A DNA stretch of 64,000 nucleotides from Harmonia axyridis. Taxonomy: Eukaryota > Arthropoda > Insecta > Coleoptera > Coccinellidae. The notes under the pieces were generated by a model. It had not been told where the DNA came from. It made no database searches and worked only from the letters and a program-made list of their open reading frames with translations. The stretch lies in NCBI RefSeq assembly GCF_914767665.1, contig NC_059507.1, forward strand, positions 18,230,718 to 18,294,717. The letters run 5' to 3'. The translations under genes were made by a program, and so were the position numbers. This document shows positions 53,570-64,000 of the stretch, piece by piece (the stretch's first letter is position 1; each line of letters starts with the position of its first letter).

Positions 53570-54590
53570 TCAGGTGGTTCCAATGGTATACCACACTATT
53601 GGTAAGAAATTTTCTCCGCAGAAGCTTATTGCATTTTTTCCTTTTTTTTTATTTTGACTTCTCAGATTTGTATTTTGACTAAGATGAAAGATGTCTCCCA
53701 AGTTGCAATCATAATGGCCATTTAGTATTTTGTAGGTTTCAATGAGATCACCTCTAATTCTTCTGTCTCTAAAAGTTGACAGGTTTAATTTTGCTAACCT
53801 CTCCTCATAATGCATATCCCCAAGCTCTCGATGTATCCTAGTTATTCGCCTCTGCACTCTCTCCATCTGTTCAACATCCTTGATGTAGTATGGATTCCAT
53901 ATAGTTTGAGCATAATCAAGCCTTAGCCTCACATATGACTTATGGAGTTTCAGTATCATTTCTGCTGACATATCTTCAAAGGCTGCCTGGATAAGATCAT
54001 TAAGTTGGCCCTCTTGGTCATCTGTGTAATATGTGCCTCCCACTTAAGATCAGATGTTATAACGATTCGTAAGTCTTTTTTTTTGGACTGGTGTTATTTC
54101 TGTTTGTTCAAAGAAGTATTTTAACTTGGGGTTTTTTGCCCTATGTGTAAAACAAGTCACTTGGAAACTTTCAAGGGCATCTTCCACTCCTGTGTCCAAC
54201 TTAAAACGCTGTTAAGGTCCATTTGAAGTTCAGCATAATGCAGTAGTGGTTTCTGTAAATAGGTTCACGTCATCAGAAATGAAGCATCCCCGGTGAGAAG
54301 CCCCAGATAGAGGTCGCACAAATAGGCTATAAACAGCAGCGGCCCCAGGACCGCCCCTTGCGGGACACCGCTGAGAACCTTATGTTCCTTTGAGAGTGAA
54401 GAATCGACACGTACCTGGAAAGTTCACTCGGTGAGGGAACCCTTCAGCAGTCTCAAAAGCTTACTCCAAAATGCTCCAACTTGTAAAGCAGAAATTCTAT
54501 CACTATTTTGTCGAAGACTTTTTCGAAATCAAGATATACGACATCAATTGGTTCGTGATTGTCATCAGCTATCCATAGTGGTATGAGCAC
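53570..54590 (-). pseudogene. CR1-like LINE reverse transcriptase, broken
   Basis: Minus strand, several frames. From 54590: DVVYLDFEKVFDKIVIEFLL; at 54372-54325 GVPQGAVLGPLLFIAYL, the conserved palm motif; then an intact stretch 54043-53570 with KLHKSYVRLRLDYAQTIWNP, VEQMERVQRRITRIHRELGD, YEERLAKLNLSTFRDRRIRG and DLIETYKIL, the thumb and C-terminal part typical of CR1/L2-type LINEs. The YADD region is lost between them. The element at 50043-53526 ends 44 bp from its 3' side. Confidence 0.85.
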
Positions 54591-54639
54591 ACCGAGCAGC
54601 TTAGCAGAAGACTAGCATCGGCTTCATTCTCGTTGTTTT

Positions 54640-55035
54640 CTCTGAGAATGCATGTGAGCCTGGAAGTTCTCAAGGTTGTTTACTATGCCAACTTTCAGTC
54701 AGTCATGTCAAATGGGATTATCTTTTGGGGGTCTAGCTCCAACTTGGATGGGATTTTTGTGGTTCAGAAACTTAACTTAATGAAAAATGTTAGAAATGAA
54801 ATACAGGGAGACTTGTCGGGGAAAATTTAGGGAGTGTGGATTGCTGACTGTGTCTGCCCTATACATATATCGATGTCTTCTTTCAAAAAAAATAACAGTG
54901 ATTGCTTCAATCAGTATGTCTCCAGAAGCTGTACCAGACACACCCACTGTTCAGACTCACTCTCAGCAAGAAGAGTGTCAAGTTCATATGTATGAAAATT
55001 TTCAATTCTCTTCCTATGTTTTTACGGTCAATTAA
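54640..55035 (+). pseudogene. Second LINE fragment, reverse-transcriptase C-terminus
   Basis: Plus-strand frames read LEVLKVVYYANFQSVMSNGI, IFWGSSSNLDGIFVVQKLNL and, after a shift, KFRECGLLTVSALYIYRCLL. This is the post-catalytic region of insect LINE reverse transcriptases (YYA-F-S---GIIFWG, GLLT-P-IYI). It points away from the CR1-like fragment. 5' and 3' parts missing. Confidence 0.75.
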
Positions 55036-55049
55036 TGATTTGAAAAAGT

Positions 55050-55590
55050 TTTAAAAAAGGCTTTTGAGTTTTTGTTGAATCAAGAACCATACAATTTGCA
55101 AGAATTTTTTTTCAGTACTTCTTAGAATATTGTAATTTGTGACGTGTTCTCTTCTCATGTATGTCCATATGTTGATTATGGGGTAAAAAGAAGTTTTTTG
55201 GAGGTCGGCATGCTGAGACCCCAATTCCTTTAGTCGCCTTCGAGCTGTCATTGGTGTTTTGTTCATTCCTGACTATTTCATGATTCTTGTGAGTATCCTG
55301 CGAGGCTGTTTCCTGTTTGCCATAACAACAACACGTATTTTTTGCTCATCCTGGTAATTTAATTTTTTTTCGACCACATCATCCTTTACTTCGTGGGCTT
55401 CATATGTCATTTTTCATCCATTTTTTTTCTTTATTCGATTTATTGTTGCTCTCACAACTTTAGTAATGGATGCTATTTTTCTGTTGGAGTAATCTGTATT
55501 TCATACCAAAGATTTTATCCCAGATGTTTTTCTAGGTGTGAAGTCTTTCGATTTTCCATTATAATTTAAATTTTTTTCAATCTAGTGGTG
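55050..55590 (-). pseudogene. Tc1-like transposase, DNA-binding half
   Basis: Minus strand from 55560: GKSKDFTPRKTSGIKSLV, YSNRKIASITKVVRATINRI, KKKN, then EKKLNYQDEQKIRVVVMANR, KQPRRILTRIMK, a stop, SGMNKTPMTARRRLKELG. This is the paired helix-turn-helix of a Tc1-type transposase (two HTH units joined by a basic linker). Stops break the frame twice, and the catalytic domain is not found downstream. Confidence 0.72.
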
Positions 55591-55955
55591 TAACAAACAC
55601 AAAACAAAAACTTGACTGTTAATCACGTGGAAATAGAGCACAACAATATAAAACGTCGATAAAAGTACCAAAACAAACCTTAATGTCTCAGAAAACCATG
55701 AATTAGGTGAAAAAAGACAACCCCACCGCGAGGCTAGTTATGTAAAACTAAAAACACTGATGCATTATGGCGCATGAGCTAATTGGTTGGGGTATCTGAA
55801 GTGTTACAGGTTTTGCTTTTATGAATAAATATAGTCTAGTATCACCATTGAACGAGAAAACGCAGATTAAAACCCTCCGTACCCTAATTTCAGTTGATTT
55901 CATAAAGAAGTGTTCAATATTTTGAGGCACTAATAATTTCATCACTCACTGTAAA

Positions 55956-56828
55956 TGCTGGAAGAAAGTTTGTCTAGAATTTAATTCTAATAGAGATTGG
56001 CAGGTTCTGAAGAATTTATGGGAGAATTTAAAAGAAAAAAGGCTAAATTAGTCATGACAAAACGTAGGCAGAACATGTATAACACAGGTTCATATCATGT
56101 TTTGAAATATATAGGTTGCCATTCTAGTCATGAATGAATCTTTATTATCATTTCAAATTTGTCTATATTCAGGTGGAGATCCAGAGGTGAACATCCCAGA
56201 AGATCCAATTATAGACTTTGAATTGAGTCTGATAAAACCAATAGTGGCAGGAATGAGTAATTAATTTGATGATTTTTTATCTCAGACATTTGCAGAAACA
56301 AATGATGTTGAGTTTGTGGAAACAGAAGAATTAGAAGGGAAGCAGCAAGTAGACCAAGTTGCTACTGTGAGTTATATTAACTATTTTATTGAGCTGTGAT
56401 AATTGTGTATATTTGTGAAGAATTCTAATAGTAAAATGGATTTAGGACTGGTCAAAATTCAATCCATCAATGCTCAGAACACCACTCAGCAAAAAATTGA
56501 AGGGATTGACTGAGGCCAAACCATCTTTGTCGAAATCACCCTCTCCGCCAAAAAATTTAAACACAGCTCGCTCTTCAGAATACAGTACTGTTTTAAAAGA
56601 CAACAACCTTAAACAGAGCAGAATTGAAACTTTAAGGATTGCGAATGAACAGGCTGGAAAAGAGCATGCTATTAAAGTAAAAATATTAAAATTGCAGGCG
56701 GAGCAGGAAATTGACAACCTACACCAATAAGAGAGGAAAAGTATCAAAAAGATATGAAAAGTGAGCAAGAAGAGTTAAAAACTCAGTTGTTAAGATTAGA
56801 GTTGCAGATGGCGAATAACAAATTATAG
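55956..56828 (+). pseudogene. Myb/SANT-like DNA-binding protein gene (zeste-type), broken
   Basis: Plus strand: CWKKVCLEFNSNRDWQVLKN and LWENLKEK, then after a one-base shift in an A-run KAKLVMTKRRQNMYNTG: the end of a Myb/SANT-like domain of the type found in insect zeste-like proteins. An intron seems to end at TATTCAG (56174); the next exon (GDPEVNIPEDPIIDFELSLI) has one stop and ends at donor GTGAGT (56369). A third exon from about 56447 reads DWSKFNPSMLRTPLSKKLKG, a Ser/Pro linker and a long coiled coil (ETLRIANEQAGKEHAIKVKI), then after a shift EEKYQKDMKSEQEELKTQLL to a stop near 56827. Two shifts and a stop indicate a pseudogene; it retains introns. Confidence 0.65.
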
Positions 56829-57216
56829 GAAGAATTTTTATTTTATAATAATATAATTATAGCAATTCGAATAAAAATTATTAACTATTCCCCAATGAGT
56901 TTATGGACTTCCAACCAACAATAATCTTATAGATAAATTGATATTGAGAATTATTAACTTGATTTAAAAAATGAAAAGTACTCACTTATCAGTTGGATAT
57001 TCTAACTGATTCTCAATTTTCTCTAAAACAAAGAGGACAATTTTATTTTATAATCGAAATCTCATTGCAAAATCTTTCTCGTTAAGATTGTAGAAATGAT
57101 CTTCTCTAACTATAATCCACCTTGGACGTCAAATCTGAAAATCTTCGTCACTACTGTCGCTATATTCAAATGCCAGTTCGAAAGCCCTCTGCATTTTTCT
57201 CACTTTTATTATTATA
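56829..57216. other. Intron sequence, nothing recognised
   Basis: AT-rich, no motif. Confidence 0.45.
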
Positions 57217-57834
57217 CAGGGTGTTTCCTAAACATGCGGCAAAAATTCAGGGGGTTGTTCCTTGGACTATTCTAAGAATATTTTGTCCTTTGATGATTTT
57301 TGAAAAACCTATTTGTTTCGAAGATATAGGGGAAACAAAATTTCAGATAATAACATTTTATTATGAAAAATTACATGAAAATTCAACTCAACCTACAAAA
57401 ACTGTTGAAATTGACCACCTCTAGCCAGCATACAAGCATCGAATCTTCTCCTCATTGACTGCCGAACCCTTTCAAAAACACCAGGATCATTTCTTATTAA
57501 GTTACACCCAGCAAACGAATTCAAATGAAAACCGTGTTTAATCTGTATTCCTTTACCATCTGCACTTATCAATTTTTAGTCAAAAAACTGGCCGTTTTTA
57601 GTAATTGGAATGTTGTTAAACAAATTTAAAAATAAATTGTACCTACTTAGTAAACACAGTGCGGTACGCATTTTTATTTGAACTATTATTAATTTTAAAA
57701 ATATGAAAAATGTTGTTCGCCCTGTATCTTCGAAACAAAGAGGTTTTTCAAAAATCATCCAAGGACAAAACATGCTTAAAATAGTCCAAGGAACAACCCC
57801 CTGAATTTTTGCCGCATGTTTAGGAAACACCCTG
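57217..57834. mobile_element. 618-bp IS630/Tc1-type deletion derivative
   Basis: Ends CAGGGTGTTTCCTAAACATG are inverted at both sides, with TA flanks and arms of about 120 bp. Inside, on the minus strand, is the end of a transposase (57413-57505). It shows that elements with CAGGGTGTTTC ends derive from an IS630-Tc1-mariner transposon. Confidence 0.88.
57413..57505 (-). pseudogene. IS630-type transposase, C-terminal remnant
   Basis: Minus strand: RNDPGVFERVRQSMRRRFDA, CMLARGGQFQQFL and a stop. The pattern ERVRxSxRRRxxxCxxxxGGxFxxxL is the usual C-terminus of insect IS630/Tc1-like DDE transposases. Only ~33 residues remain. Confidence 0.8.
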
Positions 57835-58157
57835 TATATTAAAGATGAATTGACTATTTCAACAAATGTTCATCAACTCGAAAATGCCTATCAAGTATCA
57901 AGTTATCATAGACTACTGGTATTAATAACAAATGTTAACACGAACCTAACGAAAGAACATTAAACCAAGTTAATAATAATAATTTTTTTTACCCAACAGG
58001 AAAGTTCCCAGACAGGGTAACAAATTAGATTAACTCAAAGAAAATACATGTGAATTCCCTAAAAATTCGTCAAGAACTCCAAAATAATGATAGATACAAA
58101 GATGGAAAAAACCCAAAATACACAACTATAATAAACGTGTAACTAACTAAAAGTAAC
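57835..58157. other. Intron sequence, nothing recognised
   Basis: AT-rich, no motif. Confidence 0.45.
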
Positions 58158-58884
58158 GGGTGTTTTTTTTTTCGAGGTATATAACTTTAAGTTGGCATTA
58201 CTGTTCAAGATGGTGACCGATTTAACAGCTGTCAAGTGATTTATTCTCAGTTCGGTTTGGTAATTCATCATGAATAGACTCACGCCTGAACAACGCTTGT
58301 AAATAGTGCAATTTTATTTCGAAAATAATGGTTCTGTGCGGAATACGTATCGCGCACTACGTCCATTTTATTTTGTTTAGCGATGAAGCGCACTTCTTGT
58401 TGAATGGCTACGTCAACAAACAAAACTGCCACATTTGGAGTGAAGCTAATCCTGCGCAACATGTCACACAGCTCGTGCCACAATCGATTTAGTGAAAGAC
58501 GCGTTTGGTGACCGCCTAATTTCACGTTTTGGACCTGTGAATTGGCCTCCAAGATCTTGTGATTTAACACCGCTAGACTACTGTCTGTGGGGCTATGTAA
58601 AGTCACTGGTCTATGCGAATAAGCCACAAACCTTTGACCATTTGGAAGACAACATTCGCCGTGTTATTGCCGATATACGGTCACAAATGTTGGAAAAAGT
58701 CATCGAAAATTGGACGTCCAGATTGGACTGCATCCGAGCCAGCCGTGGCGGTCATATGCCTGAAATCATATTTGAAATGTAATGGCACAAGATTATCTTG
58801 CGGATAAATAAAATTCATGTCAATCGAATAATCCATCGTTGCTTTATTGCAATTTAAAGTTCTATAGCTCTCAAAAAAACACCC
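58158..58884 (+). mobile_element. Mariner-type transposon, deletion derivative, copy 2
   Basis: Same ends as 6011-6890 (GGGTGTTTTTT...). It carries the same junction between the transposase start and LFSDEAHF, plus a second deletion of ~190 bp after WSEANP. Confidence 0.87.
58270..58782 (+). pseudogene. Mariner-like transposase, twice deleted
   Basis: The start at 58270 (MNRLTPEQRL) has a stop in the tenth to eleventh codon region (TAA for CAA). After the shared junction, LFSDEAHF is followed by NGYVNKQNCHIWSEANP and then, after the second deletion, by the segment containing the second Asp in another frame. 58492-58782 is open: KDAFGDRLISRFGPVNWPPR, LTPLDYCLWGYVKSLVY and the conserved C-terminus. 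It keeps one residue that copy 1 lacks, restoring 41 residues between catalytic Asp 2 and 3 in the ancestor. Confidence 0.83.
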
Positions 58885-60116
58885 TATATTACTGGCCAAA
58901 AATGGTCAGTTACTTTCCTTAACGTCAGTTAGGTCTAATCTCCATTTATATTATTGGTGAAATTGAAAACGGAATTTAGAGAAACTAAGTCTTGGTTTTA
59001 GATGTTGGTGAAATCGGCCCGAGCACATCAAAATCTAAAGTTAACATAACTATGTCAGTCAAACGCGATGACATCTCGTAAATCGGGCTTGTCTATCGAA
59101 ACACACTCTGTTACTGAAACGGAATATGTCGAGCTGGAGATTCAAACTGATTTTCAATCAGGAGAAATCGCAAATAACATAAAAAAGCTAATATTGATTC
59201 CAGAAATCCTTGGATCTAAGAAATTATATTTCGCAAAGAAGCGTATCCTGTGTATAAAATGCTGACAAAATATCAGTGTCTCTGCTGGAAACGAAGGTAC
59301 CAAGCAGGTATGCGGGCAGTTCCTATGGAAATAAAGGATGATTATAAAAATGAGTTTAGGTCAATTGATAGTTTTGGATGAGTTTCCCAGAGAAAGCAAA
59401 CTGGTGGTATTATGATATATGTAAAAAAATAATATTGAATTTAGATCATCAAAAACATTTATCTTGGAGGAAAAATACTGATTTAGAGTGTTGAAGACTA
59501 GGATTGGCTCATCAAAATAGATTCTTGCATAGCTCGTCTCTACCATTCGCTTTCATCATCTGGTGCAAATTTCCTTAAAAAAATTGAAGAATATTTCTGA
59601 TACTCTTTTTCTCAATAATGACATATGTATTCTGTCGATGACTTTATTTTGGATCACTTAAATGATAATTATTTTCATGTTAAAAATTCGAAAAATTTAA
59701 AGCAACGTAAGGGATAATTACAGAGCCGACCAGAATAACAAATGGTAGTAAGTATTCCTTATGAGAACATGTTTTGTCGAATCAGGGTAATATTTCAATG
59801 AGAGTGCCCAAAATATCTTCCTCGACATTATCATTGCGAACAAGGAATAGATATATTGGACATGTCAGTATCATGTGCTCACTTTCATCAAAATTTCTCA
59901 ATATTTGTATTTCTAAATGACAAAAATTAATTTATTATCGCTTTTGTAATTGTCTTTTCCCATTAATTAATTTGCTTCAGCAGATAAATGGTGTATGGAA
60001 CAAATGAATCATTAAATAAAAAGAGTATCCTGCAACCATACATCTTTTCAATTTGGATTTCCATCTTATTTAAAAAAAGTACTAAATCTTCAAACGACAA
60101 TTCCCTAATTTCTTAC
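58885..60116. other. Intron sequence, nothing recognised
   Basis: AT-rich sequence upstream of PHKA exon 2; small open frames without motifs. Confidence 0.45.
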
Positions 60117-60290
60117 CTCTTGAAGTAGTTTACCAACAATATATAAAGACTGGGCCCAAAGAAAAGGGCATAAACCTAAAGGAACTCTTTCTTGGGTTCC
60201 TGGTTCTTCATATTCCTTATGTACAAATTCATTAGGGACTGCATACAATTCTGGTACTAATTTTATTCCATCTTCTGCTCTGATCATTAT
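60117..60290 (-). CDS. PHKA: PHKA exon 2
   Basis: 174-nt exon (58 codons), acceptor TCATTCTTAG, donor GTAAGA, phase 0 to 0. It encodes IMIRAEDGIKLVPELYAVPN, EFVHKEYEEPGTQERVPLGL and CPFLWAQSLYIVGKLLQE. The block PFLWAQSLYIVGKLL is the conserved end of the glucoamylase-like (GH15-type) domain of phosphorylase kinase alpha and beta. It joins in frame to exon 3 (GFLAPGELDP), 11.7 kb downstream. Confidence 0.95.
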
Positions 60291-60341
60291 CTAAGAATGA
60301 GAGGTAAAAGAAATGCCTTTCAAATTTTATTTCTAATTTAC

Positions 60342-60494
60342 CTTTTCCAACTGATTTAGGTAATTTACAGCAGTTTCCTTATTTCCTTGGAAGCAATGAT
60401 CTATAATCAAATAACAGAAGAATAATGGCCATTCACATTCAATATTCTGGAACATTCTCAACTCCCAAGGTTCATAATATAATCTTCTTGGGTC
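60342..60494 (-). CDS. PHKA: PHKA exon 1 of the window
   Basis: 153-nt exon (51 codons), acceptor GTTAATTTTAG, donor GTAAAT, phase 0 to 0. It encodes DPRRLYYEPWELRMFQNIEC, EWPLFFCYLIIDHCFQGNKE and TAVNYLNQLEK. FENIECEWPLF-type sequence is a hallmark of the GH15-like domain of phosphorylase kinase regulatory subunits. The protein is a large scaffold of the (alpha-beta-gamma-delta)4 holoenzyme that restrains the catalytic gamma subunit. Earlier exons, with the N-terminus, must lie beyond 64000; I find none at 60495-64000. Confidence 0.95.
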
Positions 60495-62055
60495 CTAAAA
60501 TTAACACTTCATATTAAGTACAGTATTTCAAAAATTCTTCAAAGTATTTGAAAAATTGCAGAAATACGCAACCTCAACTTTTCCTATAAGAAAATAAAAA
60601 TGTTCGAAATTACTTGGCCATATTTAATTTTTCTAGAATAAGAAATCAATGAAACAACACAAATTTAGATATTAAGTATTGAAATGATGAAATTCCCACT
60701 GCTTCATTTGAGGTTATCATCAAGATCAAGTTTGCAGTATCTACCATAAAACCAAAGCATAAAATGAATATTATTCATTTGAAAAAATAATTAAGTTTAT
60801 TCAACTTATAGATATTTTTTATTTCGAAATGCTTAGGCGAAACATGTGGATGGACTTTTAAAATAAACTAACTTAATTACTTTTTAGAATGCATAATGTT
60901 TATTTTATTTATTATAATTTCAACCATAGGGCCAGTTGCACCGTTCAAAAAATAAACATTGTTTTCATAATCAATATTTAGTGTTACATATTTAGATACA
61001 TATTTTTTATTTTTTTTCCAGAGATAACTTCACGAAATTCAGTTTGAAGCCATTGGCCAAATTGAGATTCTAATGTTGTGTTCAGATTTTTTTCTGTTGT
61101 CCATTGTTTCAGAGACGCGATAATCATTTTTTTTCTCGTGGACGCTATATGGGTTCTCCTTATAGGGTGATAAATAAAAAAAATTACGAATTCAACAAAG
61201 TATCACACTCTAGAAAGATATCGAGTCTAGCTACGCAAATCATATATAGAAATATCGGTTAGGACCGACTATTATCAGATGGGTTCGTGAAAAAAATTGT
61301 ATTCTAAATTTATTTAGATTCCTTCTTACTTACGGAAATTTATTTTATTCTAAATCGTATTCAGTGATTTAATAAAAAAAAAATCAAAACAGACGTACCG
61401 AAACTTTTTACATAAGCGGGTGACATTCATTGAGCTAAATATTAATTGTGCTCATTTTGGTTGGCCAAATCAAAATTAACCATCAATATGATGTTTATCC
61501 AAATATGATATCGGATAAATGATGGAACATGGGCATGGGAAAGTTAATCCATTGGTTTTTTTTTTTTCATATTTTTCCCAAACAAAATTCTAGAAATTAG
61601 ATTGGGAATTACCAATTTTCATTTCATTCATTCATTCTCCTTGGGTTACTTTCGATTATGATTCCTACGTGATGGCGTGGAGACCTTCTGTTAGACAATG
61701 GTTTATGTTGATGGCAATTTATATTGCTGATACATTAAATAACCAGATATATAATTAATATCATACGATGATATTATTCGTTTGGATATTGTACTAAATA
61801 TTGTACTCATTGTTATTTTCATCAATTTTCATTTCATTTGAAATGAGAAAATGAAAAAAAGTTTATGGATCAATTTTTAGTACCTACTCAAAAACTAGAA
61901 ATTCTTGAGTTCAACGTTTGAAATCGCTAGGAAAGACAAAATTTGACAATTTACGTTTTGGAATATATGTATAGAGTTATAATATCGAATAGGTAGAATC
62001 CGTACGTCTGAAGCTTTTCTCGGAAAATATGAGAACTATAAACATGAAATTTGGA
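60495..62055. other. Intron sequence, nothing recognised
   Basis: AT-rich. No PHKA exon or mobile-element motif found. Confidence 0.45.
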
Positions 62056-62059
62056 AAAA

Positions 62060-62515
62060 AAAGTTGTTATCAGATCTTATAGCACATTGATCTTTCATAC
62101 TCAGGATTAGGATACATTAATTTTGAAGACTAAAAAAAGGAAATTTAAAATCTCATTTTCAGAAATTGACCTCATCAAAAATCAGTAGTTATATTGCATT
62201 GATCCTCCATGCTCAAGATTTCGATCCATTCATATTGAAGGCAAAAAAAGGATTCAAATTTATAAAGATTCTCATTTTCAGAAATTGAATAGTTACAAAA
62301 ATCAGTTGTTATATCCCAATGATTCTCCATACTCAGGATTACGATCCATTAATTTTGAAGGCAAAAAAAGACTCAAATTTTTTCCGAAAATTCTCATTTT
62401 CAGAATAAAAATACTCATAAAAATCAGTTGTTACATCGCCATGATTTTCCATACTCAGAATTACGATCCATTAATTTTGAAGGCAAAAACAGGACTCAAT
62501 TAAATAAAAATTATC
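62060..62515. repeat. Tandem repeat, four ~118-bp units
   Basis: Units contain TCTCATTTTCAGAAATTGA, AATCAGT-GTTATAT, CTCCATACTCAGGATT and CGATCCATTAATTTTGAAGG. The last two are the most alike. Open frames across it are by-products. Confidence 0.8.
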
Positions 62516-62519
62516 AATT

Positions 62520-62920
62520 ATTTCATGGCAACAGCTGTCAAGTTTTGGCGCAGGTAAACTCGAAAAATCTGCCGACAAGTGCTGTCTTACAGTTTTTCCA
62601 ACTAGAAACCATTTGTTTCTACCCGTACTCCTATTCTGACTGCATTGGAAAAGAGTCATTTCATGTTTTAATAACTGGCCGCCTTTTCATATCTCCAAAA
62701 AATATAGTCTTGATTCTTGAAAACATGAGGATGATCCGCTTCGCTGAGTTTATCAATATTCCCTGCAATAAAAACCTCCAAACCGTCTTTACTAAGCCGC
62801 CTGTTCAATGAATAACATATGGCAACCCAACCAATATAAGCAGCATTGCCTATTACCCTAATTGGAAGAGGGATGAAGTGTATTTCACAAAGACAAATAA
62901 CAATATTATCTTCGCTTTCG
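62520..62920. other. Unassigned; possible coding remnant
   Basis: A minus-strand reading near 62850-62680 (RVIGNAAYIGWVAICYSLNR, then LSKDGLEVFIAGNIDKLSEA) is open for about 60 codons and looks protein-like, but I cannot name the family. Confidence 0.3.
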
Positions 62921-62924
62921 AATT

Positions 62925-63150
62925 CAATTCAATTCAATTCAATTCATTTATTTCCAAAGACAATTTTACAATTGTATAGGAATAGTCAAATCCAAACATA
63001 TATTATCAATATTAAACTACAAAAAAATTAAAAACAAGATAACATATCATATTAAAATTTTCAAATATTCGTCCACACGATAAAAACAATTCTCAATAAA
63101 AAAAGATTTCAACTTGATTTTGAACTCATTTAGTGATTGACAAGTTTTAA
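62925..63150 (-). mobile_element. LINE 3' end with ATTCA-type microsatellite
   Basis: Minus strand: LNEFKIKLKSFFIENCFYRV, DEYLKI and a stop, the typical last residues of CR1/L2-type insect LINEs, then a short AT-rich 3' part ending in tandem TTGAA units (plus strand ATTCA, 62926-62946). 5'-truncated copy. Confidence 0.65.
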
Positions 63151-64000
63151 TATTATTATTAAATAAATACAATATTAGTTGTCATCATAAGAATGACCAT
63201 GCTCTAATAAGAGTCTTCTTGATTTCCTGTAGAAATCAAATTTGATAATTTAACATGATACTCCCAAAAGGCAAGAGAGTAATAGGATCACAACAAATAG
63301 ATCCTTGAATCTCTTGTTACCCATATCGAAAAGAATTGACAGCTAACTAAACTGAACAAAGGTATGAACAGACCGACGCGGGACTGTGGGAGCGGGAAAG
63401 AAACTTTTGCGGGATGGAAATCAACGGTATTGAGCAGTAAAACTTCTTCTTCCGAAAAACTGTCACTTTCATACATAATTTCAGATTCATCCTAATAATC
63501 GTGTCTCATTGTTTTCGCGTAGGTGTGCATGCTATGCATCTGCAGGTAATTGTCCGCAAAAAGGGGTTTGCGGTCAATTTCAGATGAATTTTGCTACTAA
63601 TATTGAACAACCAAAAAATTGTGAAATGCAACTTACCCCAACGGGCTGCAGAAGAAACCTAGGCGAATCACCGCTAATCTGGTTCCAAAAAGGAGGTTCC
63701 AAGGAAGGGAATTCAGGGGAATTTACCTCCCTTAAGTACCTATGGCTTCACCTGGTTGATGATAAATTCAGGGCACTTCACGAATAGTTGTTCAATATTA
63801 TTTTGATCACTAACACTAGTAGATGACGATGAAGAAGATAGATGAAAATAAATTAAAATTAATTATGATGAGTTATCAGAAGATTAATTAATTTGTCTCT
63901 TTTGAAACTTTTCTATATAAGCACGTACGATCGATATTAAAATCTGTTCTGATTCTCCGCTGACAGCCGATACGAAATCAGATTCTACCGGGGTCGGTCG
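63151..64000. other. Intron sequence, nothing recognised
   Basis: A minus-strand acidic reading at 63476-63330 (MYESDSFSEEEVLL) and a plus-strand frame at 63509-63787 have no recognisable family. No PHKA exon seen. Confidence 0.35.

Noticed and set aside
56442..56768. 108-codon minus-strand hydrophobic frame
   Set aside because: Antisense shadow of the coiled-coil exon of the Myb/SANT-like gene remnant.
62428..62811. 127-codon plus-strand frame
   Set aside because: Begins inside the tandem repeat and has no recognisable motif; the opposite strand is equally plausible, so no gene is called.

Overview
The window is nuclear DNA of an insect (possibly a beetle; the order is inference). The base composition is AT-rich, short introns have GT-AG ends, the one host gene is closest to insect homologues, and the rest is a dense bed of insect-type mobile elements and long (TA)n microsatellites. 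I see no bacterial genes, rRNA, tRNA or CRISPR array.

Host gene: eight exons on the minus strand (60494 down to 3803) encode the middle of the alpha regulatory subunit of phosphorylase b kinase (PHKA), the Ca2+/phosphorylation-responsive kinase complex that activates glycogen phosphorylase. The 5' and 3' ends of the gene lie outside the window. Exons sit in small clusters with introns of 51-103 bp, separated by introns of about 5.6, 11.7 and 37.9 kb filled with mobile elements. Two homologous exons of identical length (148 nt, at 10063-10210 and 4296-4443) look mutually exclusive.

Mobile elements inside the introns: (1) at least five families of Penelope-like retroelements (called here PLE-A to PLE-E), with reverse transcriptase plus GIY-YIG endonuclease, mostly next to (TA)n. 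Their terminal repeats carry hammerhead-ribozyme-like cores, and in several families a predicted short intron ends directly at or near the ribozyme. (2) R4/Dong-type LINEs with a restriction-like endonuclease, one nearly complete (25863-29562) and several 5'-truncated copies, nearly all embedded in (TA)n. (3) DNA transposons: mariner (43.5-44.7 kb), two deletion derivatives of a second mariner type (6.0 and 58.2 kb), Tc1 and IS630-like remnants, a pogo/Tigger-type element with a Harbinger-like element inside it, and many TA-flanked inverted-repeat elements ending in CAGGGTG. (4) A Helitron remnant (10763-11354). (5) Ty3/gypsy gag-protease and Ty1/copia reverse-transcriptase fragments, and CR1-like LINE fragments. 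(6) A 6.3-kb imperfect palindrome (33.1-39.4 kb).

Layout: 1-3.3 kb PLE/LINE/MITE cluster; 3.8-4.4 kb PHKA exons; 6-9.4 kb mariner derivative and gypsy; 10.0-10.4 kb PHKA exons; 10.7-30.9 kb the main PLE/LINE cluster built on (TA)n; 31-39.4 kb palindrome; 40-48 kb copia, mariner, inverted-repeat element and PLE-D; 48.25 kb PHKA exon; 48.8-58.9 kb nested DNA transposons, LINEs and a broken Myb/SANT-like gene; 60.1-60.5 kb PHKA exons; 62-64 kb tandem repeat and a LINE 3' end.

The most noteworthy signals are the covarying hammerhead-like cores in the PLE families, the intron placed against them (one family has an apparently spliced and an unspliced genomic copy), the paired PHKA exons, and the repeated use of (TA)n as a landing site by unrelated retroelements.
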